From contig JAFLBS010000001.1 of assembly GCA_017303755.1 (NCBI GenBank), positions 682,001-746,000 on the forward strand: a stretch of 64,000 nucleotides of DNA, written 5' to 3'. Position 1 is the stretch's first letter, and each line of letters begins with the position of its first letter. Below the pieces are notes generated by a model. It was not told the DNA's origin, did no database searches, and saw only the letters and a list, made by a program, of their open reading frames with translations. This document shows positions 34,105 to 42,921 of the stretch, piece by piece. Source of the DNA: Flavobacteriales bacterium (GTDB taxonomy: Bacteria; Bacteroidota; Bacteroidia; Flavobacteriales; Flavobacteriaceae). The position numbers were made by a program, and so were the translations under genes.

Positions 34105-35100
34105 TTACTGATTCAAAAGAATCGCTGCTTCTTTGGCAAAATACGTCGAAATCAAACTCGCGCCTGCTCTTTTGATGCACATCAATTGTTCCATCATGAT
34201 TTTGTCGTGGTCGAGCCAACCTCTTTCAGAAGCGGCTTTGATCATGGCATATTCACCCGAAACATGAAAAACGGTAACAGGAACATTCACTGCATTTTTG
34301 ACTTCGCGAACGATATCCAAATAGGCGATTCCTGGTTTTACCATTACCATATCGGCGCCTTCTTCTACATCCATTAATGCTTCTTTTACGGCTTCGATGC
34401 GATTGGCAAAATCCATTTGGTAGGTTTTTTTGTCTTTCGGAACCACAACATCGGCTTCTCTTGGTGCAGAATCTAAGGCATCACGAAACGGACCGTAAAA
34501 TGCGGAAGCGTATTTGGCTGAATAACTCATGATTCCGACATTGTGAAAACCTGCTGCGTCTAAACCTTGGCGTAAACGCAACACGCGTCCGTCCATCATA
34601 TCACTTGGCGCCACAAAATCGGCTCCAGCTTGCGCATGAGAAACGGCCATTTTTACCAGAGCGTCGTTGGTGGCATCATTGGCGATATCACCATTTTCTA
34701 TAATTCCGTCGTGACCATAAATGGAATACGGATCGAGTGCCACATCGGGCATGACAATCATTTCAGGACAAGCGGCTTTGATAGCTTTAATGGCGCGTTG
34801 CATGAGTCCGTTGGGATTCCACGCTTCTTTTCCAGTGTTGTCTTTGAGACTTTCGTCGACTTTTACGTAGATGTTGACCGCACGAATTCCAAGTGCAAAA
34901 AGTGCTGCGACTTCTTCGACAGTTAAATCGATGGAACGACGGAAAATTCCGGGCATTGATGGAATTTCGACTTTGATATTTTCGCCTTCTGCGATGAACA
35001 TGGGGAACATAAAATCACTCGGACTTAATGTAGTTTCGCGTACTAACGAACGAATGGATTCGTTTATGCGTAATCTTCTACCTCTTTGTAATGGGAACAT
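34105..35100 (-). CDS. hemB: delta-aminolevulinic acid dehydratase (porphobilinogen synthase)
   Basis: This 331-residue enzyme condenses two 5-aminolevulinate molecules to porphobilinogen. It starts MFPLQRGRRLRINESIRSLVRET. It has MPDVALDPYSIYGHDG (the metal-site region, here with Asp rather than Cys ligands) and VVPKDKKTYQMDFANR. The active-site lysine region is MVMVKPGIAYLD. It is the last gene of the minus-strand haem operon. Its stop codon abuts a dispersed repeat. Confidence 0.96.
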   Translation of the reverse strand: MFPLQRGRRLRINESIRSLVRETTLSPSDFMFPMFIAEGENIKVEIPSMPGIFRRSIDLTVEEVAALFALGIRAVNIYVKVDESLKDNTGKEAWNPNGLMQRAIKAIKAACPEMIVMPDVALDPYSIYGHDGIIENGDIANDATNDALVKMAVSHAQAGADFVAPSDMMDGRVLRLRQGLDAAGFHNVGIMSYSAKYASAFYGPFRDALDSAPREADVVVPKDKKTYQMDFANRIEAVKEALMDVEEGADMVMVKPGIAYLDIVREVKNAVNVPVTVFHVSGEYAMIKAASERGWLDHDKIMMEQLMCIKRAGASLISTYFAKEAAILLNQ

Positions 35101-35105
35101 AGTAT

Positions 35106-35141
35106 GTTGTTTAAATTGTTTAAAAGTTTAAGGTTTAAAGT
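35106..35141. repeat. GTTTAA-word array
   Basis: The gap between hemF and hemB holds four successive GTTTAA words spaced 9, 8 and 7 bases. It is one of several short periodic arrays in the window's intergenic DNA. I see no promoter in it. Confidence 0.5.
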
Positions 35142-35156
35142 TGTTTTGCTTTGCGC

Positions 35157-36059
35157 TTAAACCCAATCAATAGGATTTTCTAATACTTGAATTAATTTTT
35201 CTTCTTCACTTCCTTCTATAGGATGATGATCGTAATGCCATTGCACATATGGAGGCAAACTCATTAAAATGCTTTCTATTCGGCCGTTGGTTTTGAGTCC
35301 GAAAAGCGTGCCTTTGTCGTGAACCAAATTGAATTCTACATAGCGACCACGACGAATTTCTTGCCAAGTGCGTTGTTCTGGTGTATATTCTAACTGTTTT
35401 CTTTTTTCTACAATGGGAACGTAGGCTTCTAAGAAACTATCACCAACTTCAGTTACAAAATTGAACCAATCTTCCATTTTCATTGAGTCGGTTGGTTTGC
35501 AATAATCGAAGAACAATCCACCAATTCCACGAGCTTCGTTGCGGTGAGCGTTCCAAAAATAGTTATCACATTGTTTTTTGAATTTTGGATAGAATTCGGG
35601 ATTGTGTTTGTCGCAGGCGGTTTTACACGTTTGGTGAAAATGCTGCGCGTCTTCTTCGAATAAATAGTATGGCGTTAGATCTTGTCCGCCGCCGAACCAA
35701 CTGTTGATTACATTTCCGTTATCATCGTACATTTCGAAATAACGCCAATTAGCGTGAACGGTTGGCACCATCGGACTTTTAGGATGAATGACTAAACTCA
35801 ATCCGCAGGCAAAAAAATCGGCTTCACCTACGTTGAACATTTTTTGCATGGCTTCGGGTAATTTGCCATGAACGGCCGAAATATTCACACCGCCTTTTTC
35901 AAAAACGTTTCCATTTTCGATGACGCGTGTTCGTCCGCCGCCGCCTTCAGGTCGTTCCCAAATGTCTTCGCGAAATTTCGCCACGCCATCTACTTCTTCC
36001 AATTTGGAAGTGATTTGGTTTTGAAGGTTTTGGATGTAGGTTAGGAATTTATCTTTCAT
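35157..36059 (-). CDS. hemF: oxygen-dependent coproporphyrinogen III oxidase
   Basis: This 300-residue enzyme converts coproporphyrinogen III to protoporphyrinogen IX using O2. The start at 36059 (MKDKFLTYIQNLQNQ) gives the usual N-terminus; an in-frame ATG at 36071 is possible. Family motifs are GGGGRTRVIENGNVFEKGGVN, VPTVHANWRYFEMYD, WWFGGGxDLTP-like SWFGGGQDLTPYY and RRGRYVEFNLVHDKGT. It overlaps the preceding GNAT gene by about 11 bases. Confidence 0.95.
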   Translation of the reverse strand: MKDKFLTYIQNLQNQITSKLEEVDGVAKFREDIWERPEGGGGRTRVIENGNVFEKGGVNISAVHGKLPEAMQKMFNVGEADFFACGLSLVIHPKSPMVPTVHANWRYFEMYDDNGNVINSWFGGGQDLTPYYLFEEDAQHFHQTCKTACDKHNPEFYPKFKKQCDNYFWNAHRNEARGIGGLFFDYCKPTDSMKMEDWFNFVTEVGDSFLEAYVPIVEKRKQLEYTPEQRTWQEIRRGRYVEFNLVHDKGTLFGLKTNGRIESILMSLPPYVQWHYDHHPIEGSEEEKLIQVLENPIDWV

Positions 36060-36585
36060 TGTATAATTCATATAATTCCATATCTAATGGCAATTCTTCT
36101 GGTGGTGTATACTCATTTAGAAGTGTTTTCTTCCATTTAAAATCACATTTTTCGGCCACTTTACAACTTCCAATGTTTGTTTTGTGTGCAATAATTTGAA
36201 ACTTTTCAAAACCTAAAACGTCAAAACCATATTTAGATGTTAAGGCAATTGCTTCTGACATCCAACCTTTATTTTCATATTCAGAACTGATGCAGTAGGC
36301 AAACTCACCTTGTTTGGTTTCCCAATTTATTTTTTTTATGATTATTAAACCCGCAATTTTTTCGTTTAAAACATCTTTTATTCCAAAAGTAAATTCTGAT
36401 TTAGATTGGTTTTCGATTCTCTTTTCTTCAATGTATTTAATACTATCTTCTATTGATTGATTTTTTGATAACGTTATTGGAAAATAGCGTTTAAAGTTAT
36501 CAAAATTCATAACCATCATTGCAGATAAACTTTTTGCGTCTTCCTGTTCTAAGGTGATTATATGAAATGAATTTGATTTTATCAT
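36049..36585 (-). CDS. GNAT family N-acetyltransferase (RimJ/RimL-like)
   Basis: This 178-residue protein has the acetyl-CoA fold: AYCISSEYENKGWMSEAIALTSKYGFDVLGFEKFQIIAH (motifs A and B) and NIGSCKVAEKCDFKWKKTLL. It resembles the acetyltransferases of ribosomal protein N-termini and small molecules. It starts 1 base after the hemE stop and overlaps hemF, so it is inside the haem operon. No haem-related substrate is known to me. Confidence 0.88.
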   Translation of the reverse strand: MIKSNSFHIITLEQEDAKSLSAMMVMNFDNFKRYFPITLSKNQSIEDSIKYIEEKRIENQSKSEFTFGIKDVLNEKIAGLIIIKKINWETKQGEFAYCISSEYENKGWMSEAIALTSKYGFDVLGFEKFQIIAHKTNIGSCKVAEKCDFKWKKTLLNEYTPPEELPLDMELYELYNER

Positions 36586-37611
36586 TTACTGATTATATTC
36601 TTTTACTGCTTCCACAAATGCCTTAGCATGATCTACGGGAATGTTCGGTAAAATTCCGTGACCTAAGTTGACGATGTAACTGTCTTTTCCGAATTCGTCG
36701 ATCATTTCGTGTACCATTTTTTTGATGGTTGGGATTGGAGAAAGTAAACGGCTTGGATCGAAATTTCCTTGTAACGTAATTCTTCCTCCTGATAAATAAC
36801 GAGCATTTCGGGCTGAACACGTCCAATCTACTCCAAGAGCTGATGCCTTTGATTTAGCCATATCATTCAAAGCAAACCAACATCCTTTTCCGAAAACGAT
36901 AACTTTAGTATCTTCGGCTAAAGCTTCTACAATTTGGTTGATGTATTTCCACGAAAATTCTTGGTAATCAACTGGTGAAAGCATTCCGCCCCACGAATCA
37001 AAAATCTGAATCGCGTTGCAACCTGCTTTTACTTTTTCTTTTAGATATAAAATCGTGGTATCTGTAATTTTTTGTAATAAAGTATGCGCCGCTACTGGAT
37101 TTGAGAAACAAAAACCTTTGGCGGTATCGAAACTTTTGGAACCTTTTCCTTCTACTGCATAACAGAAAATTGTCCAAGGCGAACCTGCAAAACCAATCAA
37201 TGGAACCTCATCGTTGAGCATTTCTTTGGTCAATTTTACCGCATCCATAACATATCCTAGAGTTTCTTGAATATTCGGAACAAATACTTGATTGACTTGT
37301 TCCATGGTGCGAATTGGGTTAGGAATAATCGGACCGAGATTATCTTTTAACTCAACGTGAATGCCCATGGCACGTGGCACAACTAAAATGTCTGAAAATA
37401 AAATTGCGGCATCAGGTTGTACAATTCGAATGGGTTGTACGGTAATTTCAGCTGCTAATTCAGGCGTTTCACAACGAGTGAAAAAATCGTATTTGTCGCG
37501 TAACGCTCTGAATTCGGGTAAATATCTTCCAGCTTGGCGCATCATCCAAACGGGTGGACGTTCAACGGTTTCGTTATTTAAAGCGCGAAGGAATAAGTCG
37601 TTTTTAATCAT
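36586..37611 (-). CDS. hemE: uroporphyrinogen decarboxylase
   Basis: This 341-residue enzyme removes four carboxyl groups from uroporphyrinogen III to give coproporphyrinogen III. The N-terminal signature [15 protein letters not shown] (residues 19-33) and the [16 protein letters not shown] segment are present. The end has [19 protein letters not shown]. It lies between hemD and a GNAT gene, 1 base apart from the latter. Confidence 0.96.
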   Translation of the reverse strand: MIKNDLFLRALNNETVERPPVWMMRQAGRYLPEFRALRDKYDFFTRCETPELAAEITVQPIRIVQPDAAILFSDILVVPRAMGIHVELKDNLGPIIPNPIRTMEQVNQVFVPNIQETLGYVMDAVKLTKEMLNDEVPLIGFAGSPWTIFCYAVEGKGSKSFDTAKGFCFSNPVAAHTLLQKITDTTILYLKEKVKAGCNAIQIFDSWGGMLSPVDYQEFSWKYINQIVEALAEDTKVIVFGKGCWFALNDMAKSKASALGVDWTCSARNARYLSGGRITLQGNFDPSRLLSPIPTIKKMVHEMIDEFGKDSYIVNLGHGILPNIPVDHAKAFVEAVKEYNQ

Positions 37612-37643
37612 TTTATTTATTTTTTTGAACCTAATGAAAAAAT

Positions 37644-38315
37644 TTAGGGTTGATAATATTCTACTACAACTGTAATAAGATCTTCAATTGTGGGATGAGA
37701 TGCCATTACAATTCTGTTTACTCTTTTTTGAATTAATGCTTTTGCCGTAGTTTGCCCGATGCAAAAACATACCTCGTCGGTGATCGTATTTTTTTTCAGG
37801 TAACTATCCACTCCAGATGGACTAAAAAATAAAAGTCCGTTTTGTTTAATAGTGTTTTTTTTAGGAGTTAATACTGTTTCGTACACTTGAACTTCGTTGA
37901 AGTTTACCTTAGCTTTTTTGAGTGTTAGTGGTAAAATATCGCGACGAAGGTTTCCGCTGAAAAACGTAAAACTGTCGTTTGAATAGACTAGCGTAATGAC
38001 TTCGGCTAAATCGGCAGCATTTTCTGAGTAAGCAATAACATTACATCCGTTTTTAGCTAATAATTCTTTTGATTTTTGGCCTACACAAAAAACATTTTTA
38101 TTCTTTATCTCACTAAATTTTGGATGATTAATAACGCTTTTTATACCATTTTGGCTGGTAAAAATAAGATTGTCATTCACTTGGTCAAGACTAAAATCAA
38201 TTGGCCGAGTTTCGATGAAATCCGATTGCGAAAGGGCAAATCGCGCCTCAACCAGAATTCGTTTTTGACCTAGTAAAAGTTTTTTTGTAGATAATATTTT
38301 GATTCTGTGCGGCAT
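37644..38315 (-). CDS. hemD: uroporphyrinogen-III synthase
   Basis: This 223-residue enzyme closes the tetrapyrrole ring with inversion of ring D. The family diverges strongly. Recognisable parts are [19 protein letters not shown] (the inter-domain cleft strand) and [15 protein letters not shown], plus [18 protein letters not shown]. Position between hemC and hemE, with a one-base TAATG overlap with hemC, settles the call. Confidence 0.9.
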   Translation of the reverse strand: MPHRIKILSTKKLLLGQKRILVEARFALSQSDFIETRPIDFSLDQVNDNLIFTSQNGIKSVINHPKFSEIKNKNVFCVGQKSKELLAKNGCNVIAYSENAADLAEVITLVYSNDSFTFFSGNLRRDILPLTLKKAKVNFNEVQVYETVLTPKKNTIKQNGLLFFSPSGVDSYLKKNTITDEVCFCIGQTTAKALIQKRVNRIVMASHPTIEDLITVVVEYYQP

Positions 38316-39241
38316 TATTTTTTTAAGGTCTTTTTAATTTTCATCATCAATTCGGCTCCACCATTCTTTAAAATTTCCTGAGCTGAATTAAATCCTAATT
38401 TTTTCCATTCGGACAAATCAACTACTTTATTTATTTCTAATTTTTCTTTTCCATCAATAGACAGTAAAACCCCTTTGAAATCAATGGTGTCTTCCTGTTC
38501 GTTGTATTTTGCAATAGCGCCAATTGGAGCAGTACATCCGCCTTCAAGAGTTTTTAAAAACTGTCGCTCTATATAGGTGCAAATTTCAGTTTCAATATGA
38601 TTTAATTGTGATAAAGCGTCCAAGGTGAATTCGTCATTTGCCATGGCAACTACAACCATTGCGCCTTGGGCTGGCGCAGGAATCATCCAATCCAAATTGA
38701 TGTAACTGTCGGGTTTCAGATTGATTCGTTCCAATCCAGCAGCGGCAAAAACAGCTCCATTCCAATCATTGTCATTGAGTTTTTGCATGCGAGTATTTAC
38801 ATTTCCTCGTAAATCCACTACAGTATGATTCGGAAATTTGTTCCACCATTGTGCTTGACGGCGTAAACTTCCAGTTGCAATTGTGGCTTCTTTTTCTAGA
38901 AAATCTAAATTGCCTTTGTGAACTAAAATATCCAACACATTAGCGCGTTCTAAAACGGCACCTTGAACAATTCCGTTGGGTAAAGCAGTGGGTACATCTT
39001 TCATCGAATGAACTGCGATATCAACCTGACCATTAATCATGGCAATGTCTAAGGTTTTGGTAAAAATACCTGTGATACCCAATTCGTAAAGTGGTTTGTC
39101 TAAAATGATATCACCTTGCGATTTTACCGCTACAATTTCTGTAGTATATCCTAAATCGTTGAGTTGTTTTTGAACTGTGTGTGCTTGCCATAATGCGAGT
39201 TCACTATCACGAGTTCCAATACGTATGGTTTTTTTGGTCAC
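38315..39241 (-). CDS. hemC: hydroxymethylbilane synthase (porphobilinogen deaminase)
   Basis: This 308-residue enzyme polymerises four porphobilinogens. The dipyrromethane cofactor attaches to C236 in LEGGCTAPIGA. Other motifs are RIGTRDSELALWQA, AVHSMKDVPT and GSLRRQAQ with the substrate-binding arginines. It is second in the haem operon, downstream of hemA and translationally coupled to hemD. Confidence 0.96.
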   Translation of the reverse strand: MTKKTIRIGTRDSELALWQAHTVQKQLNDLGYTTEIVAVKSQGDIILDKPLYELGITGIFTKTLDIAMINGQVDIAVHSMKDVPTALPNGIVQGAVLERANVLDILVHKGNLDFLEKEATIATGSLRRQAQWWNKFPNHTVVDLRGNVNTRMQKLNDNDWNGAVFAAAGLERINLKPDSYINLDWMIPAPAQGAMVVVAMANDEFTLDALSQLNHIETEICTYIERQFLKTLEGGCTAPIGAIAKYNEQEDTIDFKGVLLSIDGKEKLEINKVVDLSEWKKLGFNSAQEILKNGGAELMMKIKKTLKK

Positions 39242-39261
39242 TTTGTTTGTGGATTTTTAAT

Positions 39262-39294
39262 TTCTCGCTAAGTCGCAGAGACGCAAAGTCTTTA
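39262..39294. repeat. CGCAGAGACGCAAAG-type repeat between hemA and hemC
   Basis: The 50-base gap between the two genes is mostly the words CGCTAAGTCGCAGAGACGCAAAG, matching the style of the CACAAAG array at 15978. It lies inside the operon and contains no visible signal. Confidence 0.4.
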
Positions 39295-40551
39295 AAAAAA
39301 TAGTTTCTCTTGTTCTAACTGAAATACTTTTTCAATCCATTCAATACCTTCTTCCATCGATTCACCATCTTTTAGATGATTCACAAAATGATTGGTAATT
39401 TTTTGAATGATACGGTTACTGATTAACTCGGCTTGCTCTTCGTCAAAGTTAGACATTTTTTTGCGTTGAAAGTTCAATTCGCCTTCTTTGATAGAATTCA
39501 ATTTCTCTTTTAGAGCTTGAATAGTGGGTGCAAATTTTCTGTTTTTTGCCCAAGCGGTAAATTCTTCTTGAATTTCATGAATAATCGCTTCGGCATGTGG
39601 AATATAAAGTTTGCGATTTTCTAAAGTTTCATCTGTAATTTGAGACAAATGATCAAGGTGAATTAGAGTAACACCTTCTATATCGCGTACGTTTTCATTT
39701 ACATTTCTCGGTATCGATAAATCTAAAATTAAAAGTGGTTTTTTTAGATTGAGTATGGTTTTATCAACGGTAGGATTTTGTGCTCCTGTTGCTACCACTA
39801 CAACATCTGCTTTTTGTAATTCGAGCTGCAAATCAGCATAATCTTTAACAATTAAATCCAATTTTTGAGCTAATTTTTCAGCCTTATCTTTGGTTCTGTT
39901 GATTAAAGTAATTTGCTCGTGTTTGGTGTGTTTTACAAGATTTTCACAGGTATTTCTTCCGATTTTTCCTGTACCAAAAAGTAAAATATTTTTATTGGCA
40001 ATGTCCTCAATATTTTTAATGATGTATTGAACCGATGCAAATGAAACCGAAGTGGCACCTGAAGAAATTTCGGTCTCCGTTTTGATTTTTTTACTGGCTT
40101 GAATGACAGAATTCACCAATCGTTCCATGTACGAATTCACTAAACCATTTGATTTACTCTCATTAAACGCCATTTTTATTTGGCTAATGATTTCAAAATC
40201 TCCTAAAATTTGACTGTCCAAACCTGTTCCAACACGAAACATGTGATGAATCGCGTCTTGATTTTTATAGATATAAGCTACTTCTTGGAATTCTTCTACA
40301 CTACCTTGACTATTAGCACATAAAAGTTTAATTAATTGATAGGGATGTTGAGCAAAACCGTAAATTTCAGTTCGATTACAAGTAGAAGTAACGATTAACG
40401 ATTCTATTCCTTCGGCTTCGGCTTGTATGAGCAAAGTAGCTTTCGCTTGTGCGTCTAAACTGAATTTCCCTCTGATTGATGCATCTGCCTTTTTGTAACT
40501 CAAGCCCAACGCATAAAACGAAGTGTGTTTTGGCATGTTAAAATTTTCCAT
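39292..40551 (-). CDS. hemA: glutamyl-tRNA reductase
   Basis: This 419-residue enzyme reduces glutamyl-tRNA to glutamate-1-semialdehyde, the committed step of haem synthesis by the C5 route. The catalytic Cys is C58 in STCNRTEIYG. The NADPH domain has LLFGTGKIGRNTC (about residues 190-203). The GTGLDSQILGDFEI and ASVQYIIKNIED segments are also typical. It is the first gene of the haem operon, with a promoter upstream and a divergent AraC-type regulator. Glutamate-1-semialdehyde aminotransferase (hemL) is not in the window. Confidence 0.96.
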   Translation of the reverse strand: MENFNMPKHTSFYALGLSYKKADASIRGKFSLDAQAKATLLIQAEAEGIESLIVTSTCNRTEIYGFAQHPYQLIKLLCANSQGSVEEFQEVAYIYKNQDAIHHMFRVGTGLDSQILGDFEIISQIKMAFNESKSNGLVNSYMERLVNSVIQASKKIKTETEISSGATSVSFASVQYIIKNIEDIANKNILLFGTGKIGRNTCENLVKHTKHEQITLINRTKDKAEKLAQKLDLIVKDYADLQLELQKADVVVVATGAQNPTVDKTILNLKKPLLILDLSIPRNVNENVRDIEGVTLIHLDHLSQITDETLENRKLYIPHAEAIIHEIQEEFTAWAKNRKFAPTIQALKEKLNSIKEGELNFQRKKMSNFDEEQAELISNRIIQKITNHFVNHLKDGESMEEGIEWIEKVFQLEQEKLFF

Positions 40552-40575
40552 ATTTGCTCTTTCCTAAAAGTTCAA

Positions 40576-40607
40576 CAAAACTATTACTATCCTTTTTATA
40601 AAAACAA
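40576..40607 (-). promoter_or_regulatory. promoter of the haem operon
   Basis: On the minus strand TTG (40605-40607) is followed after 21 bases by TAGTTTTG (40576-40583), 25 bases before the hemA ATG. Spacing and -7 box fit the Bacteroidota consensus. Confidence 0.55.
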
Positions 40608-40653
40608 CGCTAGAAGTACTTTTTATGTCGCTGTGCGATTTTTTATATCGAAA

Positions 40654-40685
40654 TTGACTTTTTAGCGTTATTTGTTATAAATTTG
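40654..40685 (+). promoter_or_regulatory. promoter of the AraC-type regulator gene
   Basis: TTG (40654-40656), 21 bases, then TAAATTTG (40678-40685). It mirrors the hemA promoter across a shared 227-base control region, with about 93 bases of leader before the ATG at 40779. Confidence 0.55.
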
Positions 40686-40778
40686 TAGTGAAATCAAGTG
40701 TTCCAATTATTATTATGTAGATTGATTCTAAATAATACGAACTACTTGCTCACAACTTATATACGAAAAAATGTCGCT

Positions 40779-41651
40779 ATGGGTTCTAAAGAAGTAATAA
40801 CAATTGAAAATGATTTTACCCTAATTCGTTTTCAAAACGATGGAATTGAAAATTTTCACGTAAAACACCCTGTAAATCAAGGACTTATACAATTCCATTT
40901 TGGAATTAAGGGAAAAGCAAAATTTGTCTTTAATGAAGGTAGTTATGCCTTGGATTTAAGAGAAGAAAAGGCATTACTGTTTTACAATCCACAAAAAGAA
41001 TTGCCTTTGGATTTAGAATTGGCTCCTAATACGTGGGTGATTTCAGTTTTAATTTCGATTCAAAAATTTCATGGTTTGTTTTCTAACGAATCCGAACACA
41101 TTCCGTTTTTGAGTGAAGAAAACAAAGACCGCAAGTATTATAAAGAGACTGATATTAGTCCGTCGATGGCCATTGTACTAAGTCAATTGTTTCATTACAA
41201 TCTGAATCCATCCATCAAAAATTTATATTATAAAGGTAAAGGTTACGAATTACTGAGTTTGTATTTCAATCGTTCTGAAGATCCAAATGCCGAACAATGT
41301 CCGTTTTTAATTGACGAAGACAACGTAATGAAAATCAAAAAAGCCAAAGAAATCATCATTGCAAACATGGCTGAACCACCAGGTTTGGAGGAATTGGCCG
41401 AACAAGTAGGCTTGAGTTTAAAAAAACTAAAAATGGGTTTCAAACAAATTTATGGCGATACGGTGTACGGATTTTTATTCGATTACAAAATGGATTACGC
41501 GCGCCAATTATTAGATAGTGGTTCGTACAACGTCAATGAAGTCGGACTCAAAATTGGCTACAGCACCGGAAGTCATTTTATCGCGGCATTCAAGAAAAAA
41601 TTTGCTACTACACCTAAAAAATATTTGATGTCGATTCATCCAAATACCTAA
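40779..41651 (+). CDS. AraC family transcriptional regulator
   Basis: This 290-residue regulator starts at MGSKEVITIEND (ATG 40779); a GTG at 40698 would add an unlikely N-terminus. The N-terminal part (about 1-170) is a cupin-like sensing region. The C-terminal AraC domain has two helix-turn-helix units, PGLEELAEQVGLSLKKLKMGFKQIYG and VNEVGLKIGYSTGSHFIAAFKKKFATTPKKY. It is divergent from hemA and upstream of hemH, so control of haem synthesis or iron is plausible, but no effector is visible. Confidence 0.9.
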   Translation: MGSKEVITIENDFTLIRFQNDGIENFHVKHPVNQGLIQFHFGIKGKAKFVFNEGSYALDLREEKALLFYNPQKELPLDLELAPNTWVISVLISIQKFHGLFSNESEHIPFLSEENKDRKYYKETDISPSMAIVLSQLFHYNLNPSIKNLYYKGKGYELLSLYFNRSEDPNAEQCPFLIDEDNVMKIKKAKEIIIANMAEPPGLEELAEQVGLSLKKLKMGFKQIYGDTVYGFLFDYKMDYARQLLDSGSYNVNEVGLKIGYSTGSHFIAAFKKKFATTPKKYLMSIHPNT

Positions 41652-41736
41652 TCCTATTTATTTCGTATATCCAACAATAAATAAAAAATTGTTAACTCAA
41701 TAATACAAAAAATAAGTTTAACTACTTTTACAAACC

Positions 41737-41771
41737 CAACCCTCGAAGGGTTTAAAACCCTTCGAGGGTTG
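41737..41771. repeat. 17-bp perfect inverted repeat with internal hairpins
   Basis: The arm 41737-41753 and its exact complement 41755-41771 are separated by one base. Each arm also holds a small hairpin (CCCT-CGA-AGGG or CCCT-TCG-AGGG). No T run follows, so it is not a typical terminator. It lies 21 bases before hemH. Confidence 0.7.
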
Positions 41772-41792
41772 AAAATATAAAATTTTAAAAAA

Positions 41793-42806
41793 ATGAAAGG
41801 AGTATTACTCGTAAATTTAGGTTCGCCCGAAAGTCCAACTGCCAAAGATGTAAAGCCGTATTTAGATGAATTTTTAATGGATAAATACGTAATTGATGTT
41901 CCTTTTTTATTAAGAGCTTTATTAGTACGTGGAATTATTTTGCAAACGCGCCCGAAAAAATCGGCTCATGCGTATGCACAAATCTGGACAGATGAAGGTT
42001 CACCGCTAATTGTTCTCTCCAAAAAAATGCACAAAAAAGTGGCACAACAAGTTGATGTTCCTGTCGCTTTGGCGATGCGTTACGGCTCGATGACCATTCA
42101 AAAAGGATTACAAGAATTGAAAGATAAAGGTGTAACCGAAGTGATGCTTTTGGCACTTTATCCTCAATATGCTATGGCTTCAACAACAACTATTTGGGCG
42201 TTGGCCGATGAATTACAGCAAAAACATTTCCCAGAAATGACCATTACTAAAGTTCCAGCGTTTTATAACAAACCTGACTTTATTCAAGCATTAGCCCATT
42301 CGATAAAAAAACACTTGGAAGGATTTGAATACGATCATTTATTGTTTTCGTATCACGGAATTCCGAAACGCCACATTCGCAAAACGGATGTGACTAAATC
42401 ACATTGTACCATCGACGGAAAATGTTGTGTAACCGCTTCTCCAGCGCATGAGTTTTGTTACCGTCATCAATGTTACGAAACCACGCGACAAGTAGTTGAA
42501 TTACTCGGAATTCCAGAAGGAAAATACAGCCAAACGTTTCAATCGCGATTGGCAGGCGACAAATGGCTAACACCTTACACCGATGTTGAAATCAACAAAA
42601 TGCCCGCAAAAGGAATTAAAAAATTAGCTGTTGTTACTCCGGCTTTCGTTTCCGATTGTTTAGAAACTTTAGAAGAAATTGCCATGCGTGCCAACGAAGA
42701 ATTCAAAGAAAATGGAGGCGAAGAATTTTTTGCGGTTCCTTGTTTGAACGATGAAGACGAATGGTGCGGCGTTGTGGCGAATTGGATTAATGATTGGAAA
42801 AAATAG
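41793..42806 (+). CDS. hemH: ferrochelatase
   Basis: This 337-residue enzyme inserts Fe(II) into protoporphyrin IX. It starts MKGVLLVNLGSPESP. The catalytic His region is LLFSYHGIPKRHIRKTD, and TVVTPAFVSDCLETLEEI-type sequence (VVTPAFVSDCLETLEEIA) closes the active site. A cluster of cysteines (GKCCVTASPAHEFCYRHQCYE) may be family-specific; Fe-S-containing ferrochelatases exist, but the ligands usually lie elsewhere. hemJ follows after a repeat. Confidence 0.95.
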   Translation: MKGVLLVNLGSPESPTAKDVKPYLDEFLMDKYVIDVPFLLRALLVRGIILQTRPKKSAHAYAQIWTDEGSPLIVLSKKMHKKVAQQVDVPVALAMRYGSMTIQKGLQELKDKGVTEVMLLALYPQYAMASTTTIWALADELQQKHFPEMTITKVPAFYNKPDFIQALAHSIKKHLEGFEYDHLLFSYHGIPKRHIRKTDVTKSHCTIDGKCCVTASPAHEFCYRHQCYETTRQVVELLGIPEGKYSQTFQSRLAGDKWLTPYTDVEINKMPAKGIKKLAVVTPAFVSDCLETLEEIAMRANEEFKENGGEEFFAVPCLNDEDEWCGVVANWINDWKK

Positions 42807-42811
42807 ATTTT

Positions 42812-42865
42812 GTTTCAGGTTTCAGGTTTCAAGTTGTTGCGAACTTGAAACCTGAAACCTGAAAC
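42812..42865. repeat. 24-bp perfect inverted repeat of GTTTCAG heptads
   Basis: The left arm (42812-42835) is three heptads of GTTTCAG type plus three bases. The right arm (42842-42865) is its exact complement around a 6-base loop. It begins 6 bases after the hemH stop and could fold into a very stable stem, but no T run follows. Confidence 0.8.
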
Positions 42866-42921
42866 TTAACCCGAGGCATTGCCGAACTGTATGAAGCGCA
42901 GCGAAATAAAACTCGAAACAA

